33,752 bases of DNA from Candidatus Woesearchaeota archaeon (GTDB lineage: Archaea; Nanobdellota; Nanobdellia; Woesearchaeales; JAADFO01). Below are positions 7,858-15,991 of the stretch, in pieces. Position 1 is the stretch's first letter. Each line of letters starts with the position of its first letter. The stretch covers positions 1 to 33,752 of the forward strand of contig JAFGPE010000046.1 in NCBI GenBank assembly GCA_016926055.1, written 5' to 3'. The position numbers were made by a program, and so were the translations under genes. Under the pieces are notes generated by a model, which saw nothing but the letters and a program-made list of their open reading frames with translations, was not told the DNA's origin and did no database searches.

Positions 7858-7930
7858 TGTCAAAAACCACCGGTCAAAGACCAGCGGCATGTTGCTTCGT
7901 AAGCGACAGAAGATGTAATGGTTTTTGACA
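7858..7930 (+). ncRNA. Structured leader or small RNA upstream of the homing endonuclease
   Basis: A perfect 12-bp stem (TGTCAAAAACCA 7858-7869 with TGGTTTTTGACA 7919-7930) closes a 49-nt interior holding two hairpins: GGTC-AAA-GACC (7872-7882) and GTTGCTT-CGT-AAGCGAC (7891-7907, with one G-U). The result is a three-way junction. It follows a TATA box and precedes the endonuclease ORF by 32 nt. I could not match it to tRNA, a known riboswitch, a C/D or H/ACA guide or a ribozyme core. It may be a control element of the endonuclease mRNA, part of the mobile unit, or an independent RNA. Confidence 0.55.
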
Positions 7931-7962
7931 CCTCGGAATTCTACGAATGACCGGTAGTTTAA

Positions 7963-8724
7963 ATGAATAGTCAAAAAATAGAAAATAAAGATTTGTTAAT
8001 CAATTCGGAAATTGCTGAACTCTTAGGTGTGTTTATAGGAGATGGCTGGATTGAAAGGGATAAAGACGCACTTTACATAACTGGAAGCCAAACTGAAGAT
8101 AAAGATTATTATGATTATCACCTAGGACCATTATTTTCTAAGCATTTCTCAAAGGTAACTCCTAAGCAATTTGATTATTGGGGAGTTTATGGAATTGTAA
8201 CCTATAAAAAAGAAGCCATTAACAAAGCAATAAACCTCGATTTCCAAGTGGGACGCAAGTCTTTAGTTACAAAAATTCCTCGATACATAATGGATGCAGA
8301 AAATAAAGATATTTTTAAAGCTATTTTAAGGGGTTTATTTGATACAGATGGTTGTTTTTGGTGTGAAAAGTCAAGAGCTAAAACATCTACAAAATGGAAA
8401 AGAACACACAATTATCATCCTGAACTGAGGATTACTTCGTGTTCCAAGATGTTATTAGAGCAAGTTCATTGCTTATTAGACAGACTAGATATTGATTCTA
8501 AGGTTATTCAAAAAAGCAGAAGGGGTTTCAAAAGCGGAAGAAACGTACATGATTCTTACGCTTTGAATATCAGAAAGATTGAGGAAATTGAAAAATGGTT
8601 CAAGATTATTGGAACTAATAACCCCCGACATAAAACAAGATGTGGTGTCTGGAAGAAACTCGGTTATTTGCCATCAAACACAACAATGGAGATGAGGAAA
8701 AAGTTGTTAAACGTTAATAGGTGA
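7963..8724 (+). CDS. LAGLIDADG homing endonuclease, free-standing
   Basis: The 253-residue protein has the two LAGLIDADG helices of a monomeric homing endonuclease: L-L-G-V-F-I-G-D-G at residues 20-28 and L-R-G-L-F-D-T-D-G at 122-130, each ending in the catalytic Asp (D27 and D129). About 90 residues separate them, as in other two-motif enzymes. Such proteins cut a long, specific DNA site and spread the DNA that carries them. The gene sits between two intron-containing tRNA-Leu genes but not inside either tRNA or intron; no flanking exon can be recognised. There is no clear Shine-Dalgarno sequence. Its composition is more AT-rich than the neighbouring biosynthetic genes, in line with recent transfer. 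The natural target is unknown; a tRNA-Leu intron site is one possibility. Confidence 0.9.
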   Translation: MNSQKIENKDLLINSEIAELLGVFIGDGWIERDKDALYITGSQTEDKDYYDYHLGPLFSKHFSKVTPKQFDYWGVYGIVTYKKEAINKAINLDFQVGRKSLVTKIPRYIMDAENKDIFKAILRGLFDTDGCFWCEKSRAKTSTKWKRTHNYHPELRITSCSKMLLEQVHCLLDRLDIDSKVIQKSRRGFKSGRNVHDSYALNIRKIEEIEKWFKIIGTNNPRHKTRCGVWKKLGYLPSNTTMEMRKKLLNVNR

Positions 8725-8730
8725 GGTCCC

Positions 8731-8785
8731 ATCCCCTCAGTTTACGAATGGGATGAATTAATCATTGTTTCCCGTTAAACTGGGC
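8731..8785 (+). terminator. Overlapping hairpins after the endonuclease gene
   Basis: CATCCC (8731-8736) pairs with GGGATG (8751-8756), and the bases in its loop, 8737-8745, pair with 8777-8785 over 9 positions with one G-U. The two stems interlock, so they are either alternatives or an H-type pseudoknot. The position just behind the stop codon suggests 3'-end formation or the boundary of the mobile unit. Confidence 0.35.
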
Positions 8786-8824
8786 CATTGAAAATAGAGG
8801 ACAAGAAATTTTTTAAGCAATAAT

Positions 8825-8833
8825 TATTTAAAT
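8825..8833 (+). promoter_or_regulatory. TATA box of tRNA-Leu(CAG)
   Basis: ATTTAAATA is followed about 27-31 nt later by GCGAGG at 8860, the partial copy of the tRNA 5' end, and not by the mature tRNA start at 8923. Confidence 0.5.
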
Positions 8834-8859
8834 AAAACCGAAACACTATTAATTCTCTT

Positions 8860-8872
8860 GCGAGGATGCCGG
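8860..8872 (+). repeat. Partial copy of the tRNA-Leu(CAG) 5' end in its leader
   Basis: Bases 8860-8872 are identical (13 of 13) to 8923-8935, the acceptor 5' strand plus the start of the D-stem, and similarity continues a few bases further with one insertion. Between the copies lies a hairpin GGAAATC-TGT-GATTTCC (8877-8893). Both tRNA-Leu leaders also share the motif TTAATTCTC just before the copy. Confidence 0.75.
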
Positions 8873-8922
8873 TAGTGGAAATCTGTGATTTCCGGACCGT
8901 CATCTTCTCAACCCGAAGGTCT

Positions 8923-9025
8923 GCGAGGATGCCGGAGCGGCCAATGACAGAAATGTCGGCCATACGGGCTAGGTTCAGGGCCTAGTGGCTTAGTGCCTAC
9001 GGGGGTTCGAATCCCCTTTCTCGCA
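8923..9025 (+). tRNA. tRNA-Leu(CAG) with a D-loop intron
   Basis: The acceptor stem GCGAGGA pairs with TTCTCGC (one G-U), the discriminator is A9025, and no CCA is encoded. The anticodon arm CTAGG-TTCAGGG-CCTAG gives anticodon CAG (8976-8978), reading CUG. The variable arm is identical to that of the tRNA-Leu(CAA) gene. The gene is 19 nt too long; the excess lies in the D-loop and is explained by an intron at 8945-8963. After removal the D-arm becomes CCG-GAGCGGCCAAA-CGG, one base different from the D-arm of the other tRNA-Leu, and the mature length is 84 nt. pyrB follows 57 bp downstream. Confidence 0.92.
8945..8963 (+). other. 19-nt BHB intron in the tRNA D-loop
   Basis: GGCC (8939-8942) pairs with GGCC (8958-8961) as a 4-bp central helix, with 3-nt bulges AAT (8943-8945) and ATA (8962-8964), and an inner helix GACA/TGTC capped by GAAA (8946-8957). 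Cutting after the second base in each bulge removes exactly 19 nt and restores the leucine D-loop. The outer helix, provided by the D-stem, is separated by an extra internal loop, so this is a relaxed BHB. Confidence 0.85.
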
Positions 9026-9066
9026 TTTTTTCTTTAGTAACCTATTTAAATAAGTATAAACTCTAG

Positions 9067-10445
<1,379 letters not shown>

Positions 10446-10483
10446 ACCGCAACATATATTAATCCCTCTGTAAACACAAAAAT

Positions 10484-11371
10484 ATGCTTAAAACAACATT
10501 TTTTGGAAAGGGGCTGAAAAATCCGTTGGTTCTTGCATCTGGCATTCTTGGAACAGGCTCAGATATCCTCAACAGGGTCGGAAAATATGCGGGCCTAGTA
10601 ACAACAAAGTCGATAGGCCCTGTTGAAAGACTGGGAAATAAAAATCCCTGTGTTCTTGAGGTGGCTGGCGGCATTATTAACTGCGTTGGCTTGCCGAGTC
10701 CGGGATATCTTCACTTAGAAGAGGAAATTCATGGAATAAACACGCCCTGGATTGCAAGCATATATGGTCATTCTGTCGGGGATTTTGTCAAAATAGCTAA
10801 GCACGTTTCCGGATTTAATCCTGATTTCATAGAGCTGAACATGTCCTGCCCGAACACTTCAGACGGAATGGCCTTTGCAACAAATAAGGATGCTTCAATC
10901 GAACTTGTGAAAGAGGTAAAAAAAACCACAAAGATAAGGGTCATCGCGAAATTGACTCCCAATGTGACAAACATCGTTGAGATTGCGAAGTCTGTTGAGA
11001 GCGCTGGAGCTGATGCAATCACTGCAATAAACTCTGTCGGCCCGGGAATGATAATAAACGCGGATGTTAAAAAACCTGTTCTCTCGTTCAAGACAGGCGG
11101 CCTTACAGGACCAATGATAAAGCCTATTGCACTAAGATGTGTTTATCAGATTTATGAGAATGTAAAGATTCCAATTATCGGTACAGGCGGGATTTTAACA
11201 GGAACTGATGCTGTTGAAATGATGATGGCTGGAGCATCATTGGTCGGGATAGGTTCAGCAACTTATAAAGAAGGGGTCAACGCCTTTGCAAGAATCGCAA
11301 AGGAGCTTGAATCATGGATGAAAGCTAATGGCTACAAAGAGGTGAAGGAGCTCGTAGGGATTGCTCACTAG
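10484..11371 (+). CDS. pyrD: Dihydroorotate dehydrogenase, class 1B catalytic subunit
   Basis: PyrD oxidises dihydroorotate to orotate with FMN; class 1B enzymes pass electrons through PyrK to NAD+. The 295-residue TIM barrel has the catalytic-base cysteine of class 1B in N-M-S-C-P-N (Cys122), the FMN/substrate segment T-T-K-S-I-G-P (40-46) and the C-terminal phosphate loop I-G-T-G-G-I. pyrK follows with no gap, which confirms class 1B. A TATA-like element at 10452-10462 is 27 nt before the ATG, so this gene can start its own leaderless transcript in addition to being read from pyrBI. Confidence 0.96.
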   Translation: MLKTTFFGKGLKNPLVLASGILGTGSDILNRVGKYAGLVTTKSIGPVERLGNKNPCVLEVAGGIINCVGLPSPGYLHLEEEIHGINTPWIASIYGHSVGDFVKIAKHVSGFNPDFIELNMSCPNTSDGMAFATNKDASIELVKEVKKTTKIRVIAKLTPNVTNIVEIAKSVESAGADAITAINSVGPGMIINADVKKPVLSFKTGGLTGPMIKPIALRCVYQIYENVKIPIIGTGGILTGTDAVEMMMAGASLVGIGSATYKEGVNAFARIAKELESWMKANGYKEVKELVGIAH

Positions 11372-12148
11372 ATGGACCAACCAAAAACTTGCAGAATAAA
11401 AAGAATAGTTGAGGAGAACCCGCTTACAAGAACCTATTTTCTGGATTGCAACATGAAGATATCTCCGGGGCAATTTCTGATGCTCTGGATTCCGGGAGTG
11501 GATGAGAAGCCTTTCGTATGCTCGTATTCTGGAAAGGAAACAGGAATAACAGTTGAGAAAAAAGGAAAATTCACAGAGAAGCTTTTCATGATGAAAAAAG
11601 GTGATTTGGTTGGAATAAGAGGGCCGTATGGAAACGGCTTCACAAAAAAGAAAAACGCAATTGCTTTGGGGGGAGGTCTTGGAGCCGCTCCAATCGCGTC
11701 GCTGATAGATGAGTTTGGCTGTGACGGAATAATCGGAGCGCATACCAAATCAAATCTTCTTTTCCTTAGCAGATTTAAGAAAAAGGTGCAATACTCAACT
11801 TCAGACGGAAGCTATGGCTTCAAGGGAAGGCCCACTGCGTTGCTTGAGAAGAAGCTTTCCGAGAAGAAATATGATGTGGTGTACTGTTGCGGACCAGAGG
11901 GAATGATGAAAGCGGTAATTGAGATTTGCAGAAAATACAAAGTAGAATGCGAGGTTTCTCTTGAAAGATACATGCGCTGCGGCTTTGGAGTCTGCGGTGC
12001 CTGCGCATGCAATGACAGATTAGTCTGCAAGGACGGTCCTGTCTTTAACTCAAGGCAATTATCAGGGATGAGCGATTTCGGCAACAAAGGGATGATCAAG
12101 TCAGGAAAAAAGGTTCCATTGAGTGAATATTTTGCGTGGAGAGAATGA
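11372..12148 (+). CDS. pyrK: Dihydroorotate dehydrogenase electron-transfer subunit
   Basis: PyrK is the FAD and [2Fe-2S] subunit linking PyrD to NAD+. The 258 residues have a ferredoxin-reductase-like FAD domain, a glycine-rich nucleotide motif (A-L-G-G-G-L-G-A-A-P, 98-107), and an iron-sulfur motif with Cys203, Cys208, Cys211 and Cys219. The gap before the last cysteine is seven residues, somewhat shorter than in well-studied bacterial PyrK. The ATG follows the pyrD stop directly and its stop overlaps pyrC. Confidence 0.94.
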   Translation: MDQPKTCRIKRIVEENPLTRTYFLDCNMKISPGQFLMLWIPGVDEKPFVCSYSGKETGITVEKKGKFTEKLFMMKKGDLVGIRGPYGNGFTKKKNAIALGGGLGAAPIASLIDEFGCDGIIGAHTKSNLLFLSRFKKKVQYSTSDGSYGFKGRPTALLEKKLSEKKYDVVYCCGPEGMMKAVIEICRKYKVECEVSLERYMRCGFGVCGACACNDRLVCKDGPVFNSRQLSGMSDFGNKGMIKSGKKVPLSEYFAWRE

Positions 12149-13311
12149 TAATAACCGATGCAAGGATTCTTGAAAATGGTGTTTTAGTAAAGAAAGATAT
12201 TCTTATTATCGGCGGCAAGATAAAGAAGATTGCGCAAGGGATTGATTCTGATGAAAAAATAATTAATGCTGAAGGGTTAATTGCAATTCCGGGCATTATT
12301 GATTCTCACGTCCACTTCAGGGACTTTGAACAGAAGTACAAGGAGGACTTCTTCACAGGAAGCTGCGCTGCAGCAGCAGGAGGAATTACATCTGTCCTTG
12401 ATATGCCGAACAATAAGCCGCCTGTGCTCAGTGTTGATGATTTGAATAAAAAAAGAGAGCTTGCGAAGAAATCTGTTGTTAATTATGGATTTTATTTCGG
12501 CACAGACGGAAATAATATTCCTGAGATAAAAAAAGCAAAAAACATTGCAGCTGTGAAGGTCTACATGGAGAGGACAACTGGCAACCTTGCTGTTGAGAAT
12601 GTTGAAAATGTTTTCAAGAACTGCAAAAGAATTGCTGTCCATGCAGAAGGGAAGAATGTCAGTAAGGCGATAGAATTAGCTAAAAAATATAATAATTATC
12701 TTTATCTGTGCCACATCAGCACAAAGGAAGAGATTGAAATAATTAAAAGAGAAAAATCAAATAAGATATTTGCCGAGGCGACACCTCATCACCTGTTCCT
12801 GAAAAGCAACAATACTCCATTCTGCTTGATGAAGCCGGAATTAAAATCTGCTGCAGATGTTAAAGCATTGTGGGATGGAATTGATTTGGGAATAATTGAC
12901 ACAATCGGCTCGGACCACGCTCCCCATGCTGTGGAAGAAAAGAAGTCCGGAGGATGCTATGGTATCCCTGGAGTTGAAACGTTATTGCCATTGTTATTAA
13001 ATGCCATTAATGAAAAAAGATTAACACTGAAAAAAGTGATTCAACTATGCTGCGAGAACCCTGTGAGGATTTTCGGGATAAAGAACAAGGGATTTTTGAA
13101 GGAAGGATATGATGCTGATATTGTTCTTGTTGACATAAACAGGATAAAAGAGGTCAAGAATTCAGGGCTTTTCACAAAATGCAAATGGTCTCCGTTCGAT
13201 GGGATGAAGCTAAGAGGATGGCCAGTAATGACGATTGTGAACGGGAATGTTGTGTTTGACAATGGGAAGATAAATGATATTAAAGGTAAAAAGGTTGTGT
13301 TTTCTAGATGA
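12145..13311 (+). CDS. pyrC: Dihydroorotase
   Basis: PyrC closes carbamoyl aspartate to dihydroorotate. The 388-residue amidohydrolase carries the metal motif D-S-H-V-H-F-R-D (53-60; H55, H57), the lysine of K-V-Y-M (K138) as candidate carboxylated ligand, H-A-E-G (166-169), C-H-I-S, and G-S-D-H-A-P-H near the C-terminus. It is of the AllB-like long type rather than the E. coli short type. I place the start at ATG 12145, overlapping the pyrK stop as ATGA like the other gene junctions; an in-frame GTG at 12136 would add three residues. Confidence 0.95.
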   Translation: MIITDARILENGVLVKKDILIIGGKIKKIAQGIDSDEKIINAEGLIAIPGIIDSHVHFRDFEQKYKEDFFTGSCAAAAGGITSVLDMPNNKPPVLSVDDLNKKRELAKKSVVNYGFYFGTDGNNIPEIKKAKNIAAVKVYMERTTGNLAVENVENVFKNCKRIAVHAEGKNVSKAIELAKKYNNYLYLCHISTKEEIEIIKREKSNKIFAEATPHHLFLKSNNTPFCLMKPELKSAADVKALWDGIDLGIIDTIGSDHAPHAVEEKKSGGCYGIPGVETLLPLLLNAINEKRLTLKKVIQLCCENPVRIFGIKNKGFLKEGYDADIVLVDINRIKEVKNSGLFTKCKWSPFDGMKLRGWPVMTIVNGNVVFDNGKINDIKGKKVVFSR

Positions 13312-13481
13312 AATTCAAAGATGATGAATGGTTAATTATTTCATAAAGGCAGGAAGAAAAAAAAGTTTGACAGAAGAATATTTTGAAGAGAATCAGATTA
13401 AAAATATTTCGAGAATTTTTTACGAAAAGATAAATCATATTGAATTATTCAATATTCAAGTTCCTGCTGAAAAAAGTTACT

Positions 13482-14486
13482 TTATCCTGTGCACTTGCAA
13501 CCATACGTTTGAAATTCATTCAAGTCCATTATTTTGTGAGGAACATTAAAGCCCCGAGGAGCTGAAACAAGAGCATTTCTTCCACAATAACCAAAAGGTC
13601 TATATTGCTCGTCTCTGAACGAATCAAAATTTTTTTCCCAAATATCCTTAAGTGATTCTTTATCAAGATTCCCAACAACAAAGTTTGCTGAAGGACAAGG
13701 CGTTACATCTCCATTGAATCTTAAGAATGCAATCGAATTACCGGCTGAACATCTATAAACATCCGGTCCGCCATCGCAGTCAAAAACATAAGGTATTTGT
13801 TCTGCTGCCACTCTGCCTCGATATTTTGAATTTAAAACTATTCCCTGAATAATCCTTATCAAATCTTCTTCTTTTACAAACAAATCAGGCCTCGATTCTG
13901 CTAGACCCTCTCTAACCAGACGCCTTAGCTTTATTTTATCATCAGGAAAATAATCGACCAAATCTTGGATACCGGCAACATTCTTGGCAGTAAGGGTGGT
14001 TGATATTTGCAACGGTACATGATATTTTTTACATAGGTTTATTGCATTCATTGCTGCCGAATATGCACCCGGCTCTCTAAGTTCATCATTTATCTTTATA
14101 TCCAATGAATCTAGGCTAACCTGTATCGCCACCCCCTCGTATTTCTGAATTTGACCTAAAAAAGCAGGTGTAACTTCACTACCATTTGTTGCAATTAAAG
14201 TCTTCAAGTCTTCATCAGAAATGGTTTTAACTATATCAACTAGATCTTCTCTTAAGAATGGTTCCCCTCCCGTCAAAACAATCTCCGCTGCACCCAACTC
14301 TTTTGCCTGTTTAACCAATTTCTTCACATATTCAAGAGAATGAATCATATTATCGGTGGGAGCAATAGTATCGTTTTCTCTTTGAAAATTTCTACAATAA
14401 TCGCAGGGCTTTATTCGATAGTTACAATTAGGAGTTACTTCAATGAATGCTCTATGTAACTTAGGTATTTTAGGTATTCCTTTCAT
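13482..14486 (-). CDS. Radical SAM/SPASM-like protein with an atypical CX6CX2C motif
   Basis: This 334-residue protein has a radical SAM core: a cysteine cluster near the N-terminus, the G-G-E-P SAM motif at 73-76, an I-A-T-N-G-S strand at 98-103 and V-S-L-D-S-L at 123-128. The cluster is C21-N-Y-R-I-K-P-C28-D-Y-C31, three residues longer than the usual CX3CX2C; the reading frame is unambiguous. The C-terminal part resembles a SPASM/Twitch domain (Y-R-C-S-A-G-N-S ... N-G-D-V-T-P-C-P, then G-N-L-D ... D-I-W), with Cys at 237, 246, 264, 301, 330 and 332 that could hold an extra iron-sulfur cluster. The substrate is unknown. A TATA box lies 26 nt ahead of the start, and the gene is divergent from a TrmB regulator. 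Confidence 0.85.
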   Translation of the reverse strand: MKGIPKIPKLHRAFIEVTPNCNYRIKPCDYCRNFQRENDTIAPTDNMIHSLEYVKKLVKQAKELGAAEIVLTGGEPFLREDLVDIVKTISDEDLKTLIATNGSEVTPAFLGQIQKYEGVAIQVSLDSLDIKINDELREPGAYSAAMNAINLCKKYHVPLQISTTLTAKNVAGIQDLVDYFPDDKIKLRRLVREGLAESRPDLFVKEEDLIRIIQGIVLNSKYRGRVAAEQIPYVFDCDGGPDVYRCSAGNSIAFLRFNGDVTPCPSANFVVGNLDKESLKDIWEKNFDSFRDEQYRPFGYCGRNALVSAPRGFNVPHKIMDLNEFQTYGCKCTG

Positions 14487-14507
14487 TCTAAACAGTTAAT
14501 AAGAAAA

Positions 14508-14517
14508 CATTTTTAAA
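14508..14517 (-). promoter_or_regulatory. TATA box of the radical SAM gene
   Basis: The minus strand reads GTTTAAAAAT here. Its centre is about 26 nt ahead of the ATG ending at 14486, predicting a leaderless mRNA. Confidence 0.6.
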
Positions 14518-14522
14518 CCTAT

Positions 14523-14543
14523 GTGGTGAAGACCATTCACCAC
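14523..14543. promoter_or_regulatory. Palindromic operator between divergent promoters
   Basis: GTGGTGAA (14523-14530) and TTCACCAC (14536-14543) form a perfect 8-bp inverted repeat with a 5-bp spacer. The operator lies between the two outward-facing TATA boxes, 5-6 bp from each, over the likely TFB (BRE) contacts. The TrmB-family protein encoded next to it is the natural candidate to bind there and control both genes. Confidence 0.7.
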
Positions 14544-14547
14544 AAAA

Positions 14548-14556
14548 CTTAAATAG
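14548..14556 (+). promoter_or_regulatory. TATA box of the TrmB regulator gene
   Basis: CTTAAATAG is centred 26 nt before ATG 14578, which supports that start over the in-frame ATG at 14557 that overlaps the promoter. Confidence 0.6.
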
Positions 14557-14577
14557 ATGGATGGATTTTATCAACGC

Positions 14578-15321
14578 ATGAGTCAAGAAGAGCTTGAAAA
14601 GCTAGGATTAAGCCCCAATGAGTCAAAGATATATCTTGCTTTGCTTGAGATTGGCTCATCCACTGCAGACAAGATATCACAAAAATCTGGAATCCACAGA
14701 AGAACTGTATATGACAATATTGAAAAGCTCATGAACAAGGGGCTGATCAATTACATAATCAGGGCAAACAAGAAATACTTCGAGGCAACAGATCCCAATA
14801 AACTAAATGACATTCTCAAGGAAAAGAAGGAGATGATTGAAGACCAGGAGAATATTTTGAAGAGAATCATGCCTGAGCTTATTCTTGCGCAGAAAATGTC
14901 TAAAGACAAGCAGGAAGTAAATGTCTACAAGGGAAAGGAAGGGATAAAGACAATACTGTGGGACATTCTAAGGGAAAGAAAGCCTAATTGCGTGATAGGC
15001 GCCCATTCAAGAGAGGAATTCAAGGACATGCTCGAAAAGTTCCATGACGAGAGAATCAAATTAAAAATCCCGAATAGAATGATATTCAAAAAAGAGGATA
15101 TTGAAAGGGCAAAACACTTCAGAGAAAGATCCTTCACAGAAGTAAGAGTAATTCCAACAGAATACAGTTCTCCAATCGCGATAAATATCTATGACAACAA
15201 GGTAGCATTTCTGATTCGCTCTGTGAAAAATCCATTGGGAATCCTGATAAATAATAAGGATACTTCAGATGAATTCAGGACATATTTTGAGATGCTTTGG
15301 AATAATTGTGAAAAGATTTAA
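14578..15321 (+). CDS. TrmB-family transcriptional regulator
   Basis: The 247-residue product starts with the TrmB winged-helix domain (L-G-L-S-P-N-E-S-K-I-Y-L-A-L-L-E-I-G-S, then I-H-R-R-T-V-Y-D-N-I-E-K-L as recognition helix), followed by a coiled linker and a C-terminal TrmB effector domain that contains V-Y-K-G-K-E-G-I-K-T and an I-G-A-H-S-R segment. TrmB proteins sense sugars or other small molecules and act as repressors or activators. I chose ATG 14578 because it is 26 nt after the TATA box; the earlier ATG would lie inside the promoter. The neighbouring palindrome and the divergent radical SAM gene suggest those as its targets. The ligand cannot be told. Confidence 0.88.
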   Translation: MSQEELEKLGLSPNESKIYLALLEIGSSTADKISQKSGIHRRTVYDNIEKLMNKGLINYIIRANKKYFEATDPNKLNDILKEKKEMIEDQENILKRIMPELILAQKMSKDKQEVNVYKGKEGIKTILWDILRERKPNCVIGAHSREEFKDMLEKFHDERIKLKIPNRMIFKKEDIERAKHFRERSFTEVRVIPTEYSSPIAINIYDNKVAFLIRSVKNPLGILINNKDTSDEFRTYFEMLWNNCEKI

Positions 15322-15326
15322 AAATC
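15315..15326 (+). promoter_or_regulatory. TATA box of pyrE
   Basis: GATTTAAAAATC is centred 27 nt before ATG 15347 and overlaps the stop codon of the TrmB gene. It is itself a small dyad. Confidence 0.6.
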
Positions 15327-15346
15327 TCCAGGATATCCAAAGAAAT

Positions 15347-15991
15347 ATGGGGGGAGATACGGCAGAAACTGTTGCAAAGATACTTCTTGAGATAAATGCT
15401 GTTACCTTAAACTATCAAAAGCCGTATCGTTACGCCTCAGGGATACTGAGCCCGATTTACTGTGATAATCGTCTGTTAATGAGCTATCCTGAAAAGAGAA
15501 AAAAGATTATTGAATTCTTTGCAGAGGCTGTGAAAAACATTCAGTTGGAAATAATCTGTGGTACAGAATCAGCAGGAATTCCACATGCAGCTTGGCTTTC
15601 TGAAAAGCTGAACAAGCCGATGATATTCGTAAGAAAAAAAGCAAAGGGTTATGGAAAGGAAAATCTCATCGAGGGAAAGCTTGAGAAAGGCCAAAAAGTT
15701 GTTGTAATTGAGGATTTAATCTCTACAGGAGGGAGCTCTGTTGCAGCAGTACAGGGAGTAAGGGACCAGGGAGGCACAGTTGAATATTGCATTGCGATAT
15801 TCACGTACGAAATGGAAAAGGCAAAAAAGCTGTTTGAAGAATCAAACTGCAAACTCATCACCTTGTCTAATTTCTCGACTCTTGTCAGTGTTGCTGAGAA
15901 GATGGGAAAGATTACTGAAGAAGAGAAAAAGAAGATACTTGAGTGGAACAAAAATCCATCGGAATGGGGAAGACTGATGGGGTTTGAATAA
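15347..15991 (+). CDS. pyrE: Orotate phosphoribosyltransferase
   Basis: PyrE transfers phosphoribosyl from PRPP to orotate giving OMP. The 214-residue protein contains the PRPP motif V-V-V-I-E-D-L-I-S-T-G-G-S-S, the substrate loop R-K-K-A-K-G-Y-G-K and the N-terminal S-G-I-L-S-P-I-Y-C-D segment. I start it at ATG 15347, 27 nt after a TATA box; an upstream in-frame ATG at 15269 would lie inside the TrmB gene. It is away from the other pyr genes by two regulatory genes. PyrF, the next enzyme, is not in the window. Confidence 0.95.
   Translation: MGGDTAETVAKILLEINAVTLNYQKPYRYASGILSPIYCDNRLLMSYPEKRKKIIEFFAEAVKNIQLEIICGTESAGIPHAAWLSEKLNKPMIFVRKKAKGYGKENLIEGKLEKGQKVVVIEDLISTGGSSVAAVQGVRDQGGTVEYCIAIFTYEMEKAKKLFEESNCKLITLSNFSTLVSVAEKMGKITEEEKKKILEWNKNPSEWGRLMGFE

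Noticed and set aside
7858-7930. The structured leader as a tRNA, guide RNA or known riboswitch
   Set aside because: There is no acceptor/T-arm, no box C/D or ACA motif, and no consensus core of a riboswitch or hammerhead/twister ribozyme that I can recognise. I left it as an unassigned structured RNA.
8860-8938. The 63-nt segment between the two copies of the tRNA-Leu(CAG) 5' end as a further BHB intron
   Set aside because: CCGG could form a central helix, but neither the inner nor the outer flanking helix pairs, and in the sister gene the upstream copy carries a mismatch at position 2. A leader removed by 5' processing is simpler.
13328-13549. A 73-residue ORF on the plus strand after pyrC, possibly a peptide substrate for the radical SAM enzyme
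   Set aside because: Its last third is antisense to the radical SAM coding end, it has no TATA box or Shine-Dalgarno sequence that I can see, and it lies on the opposite strand to the enzyme. A 12-codon frame at 13309 is equally unsupported.
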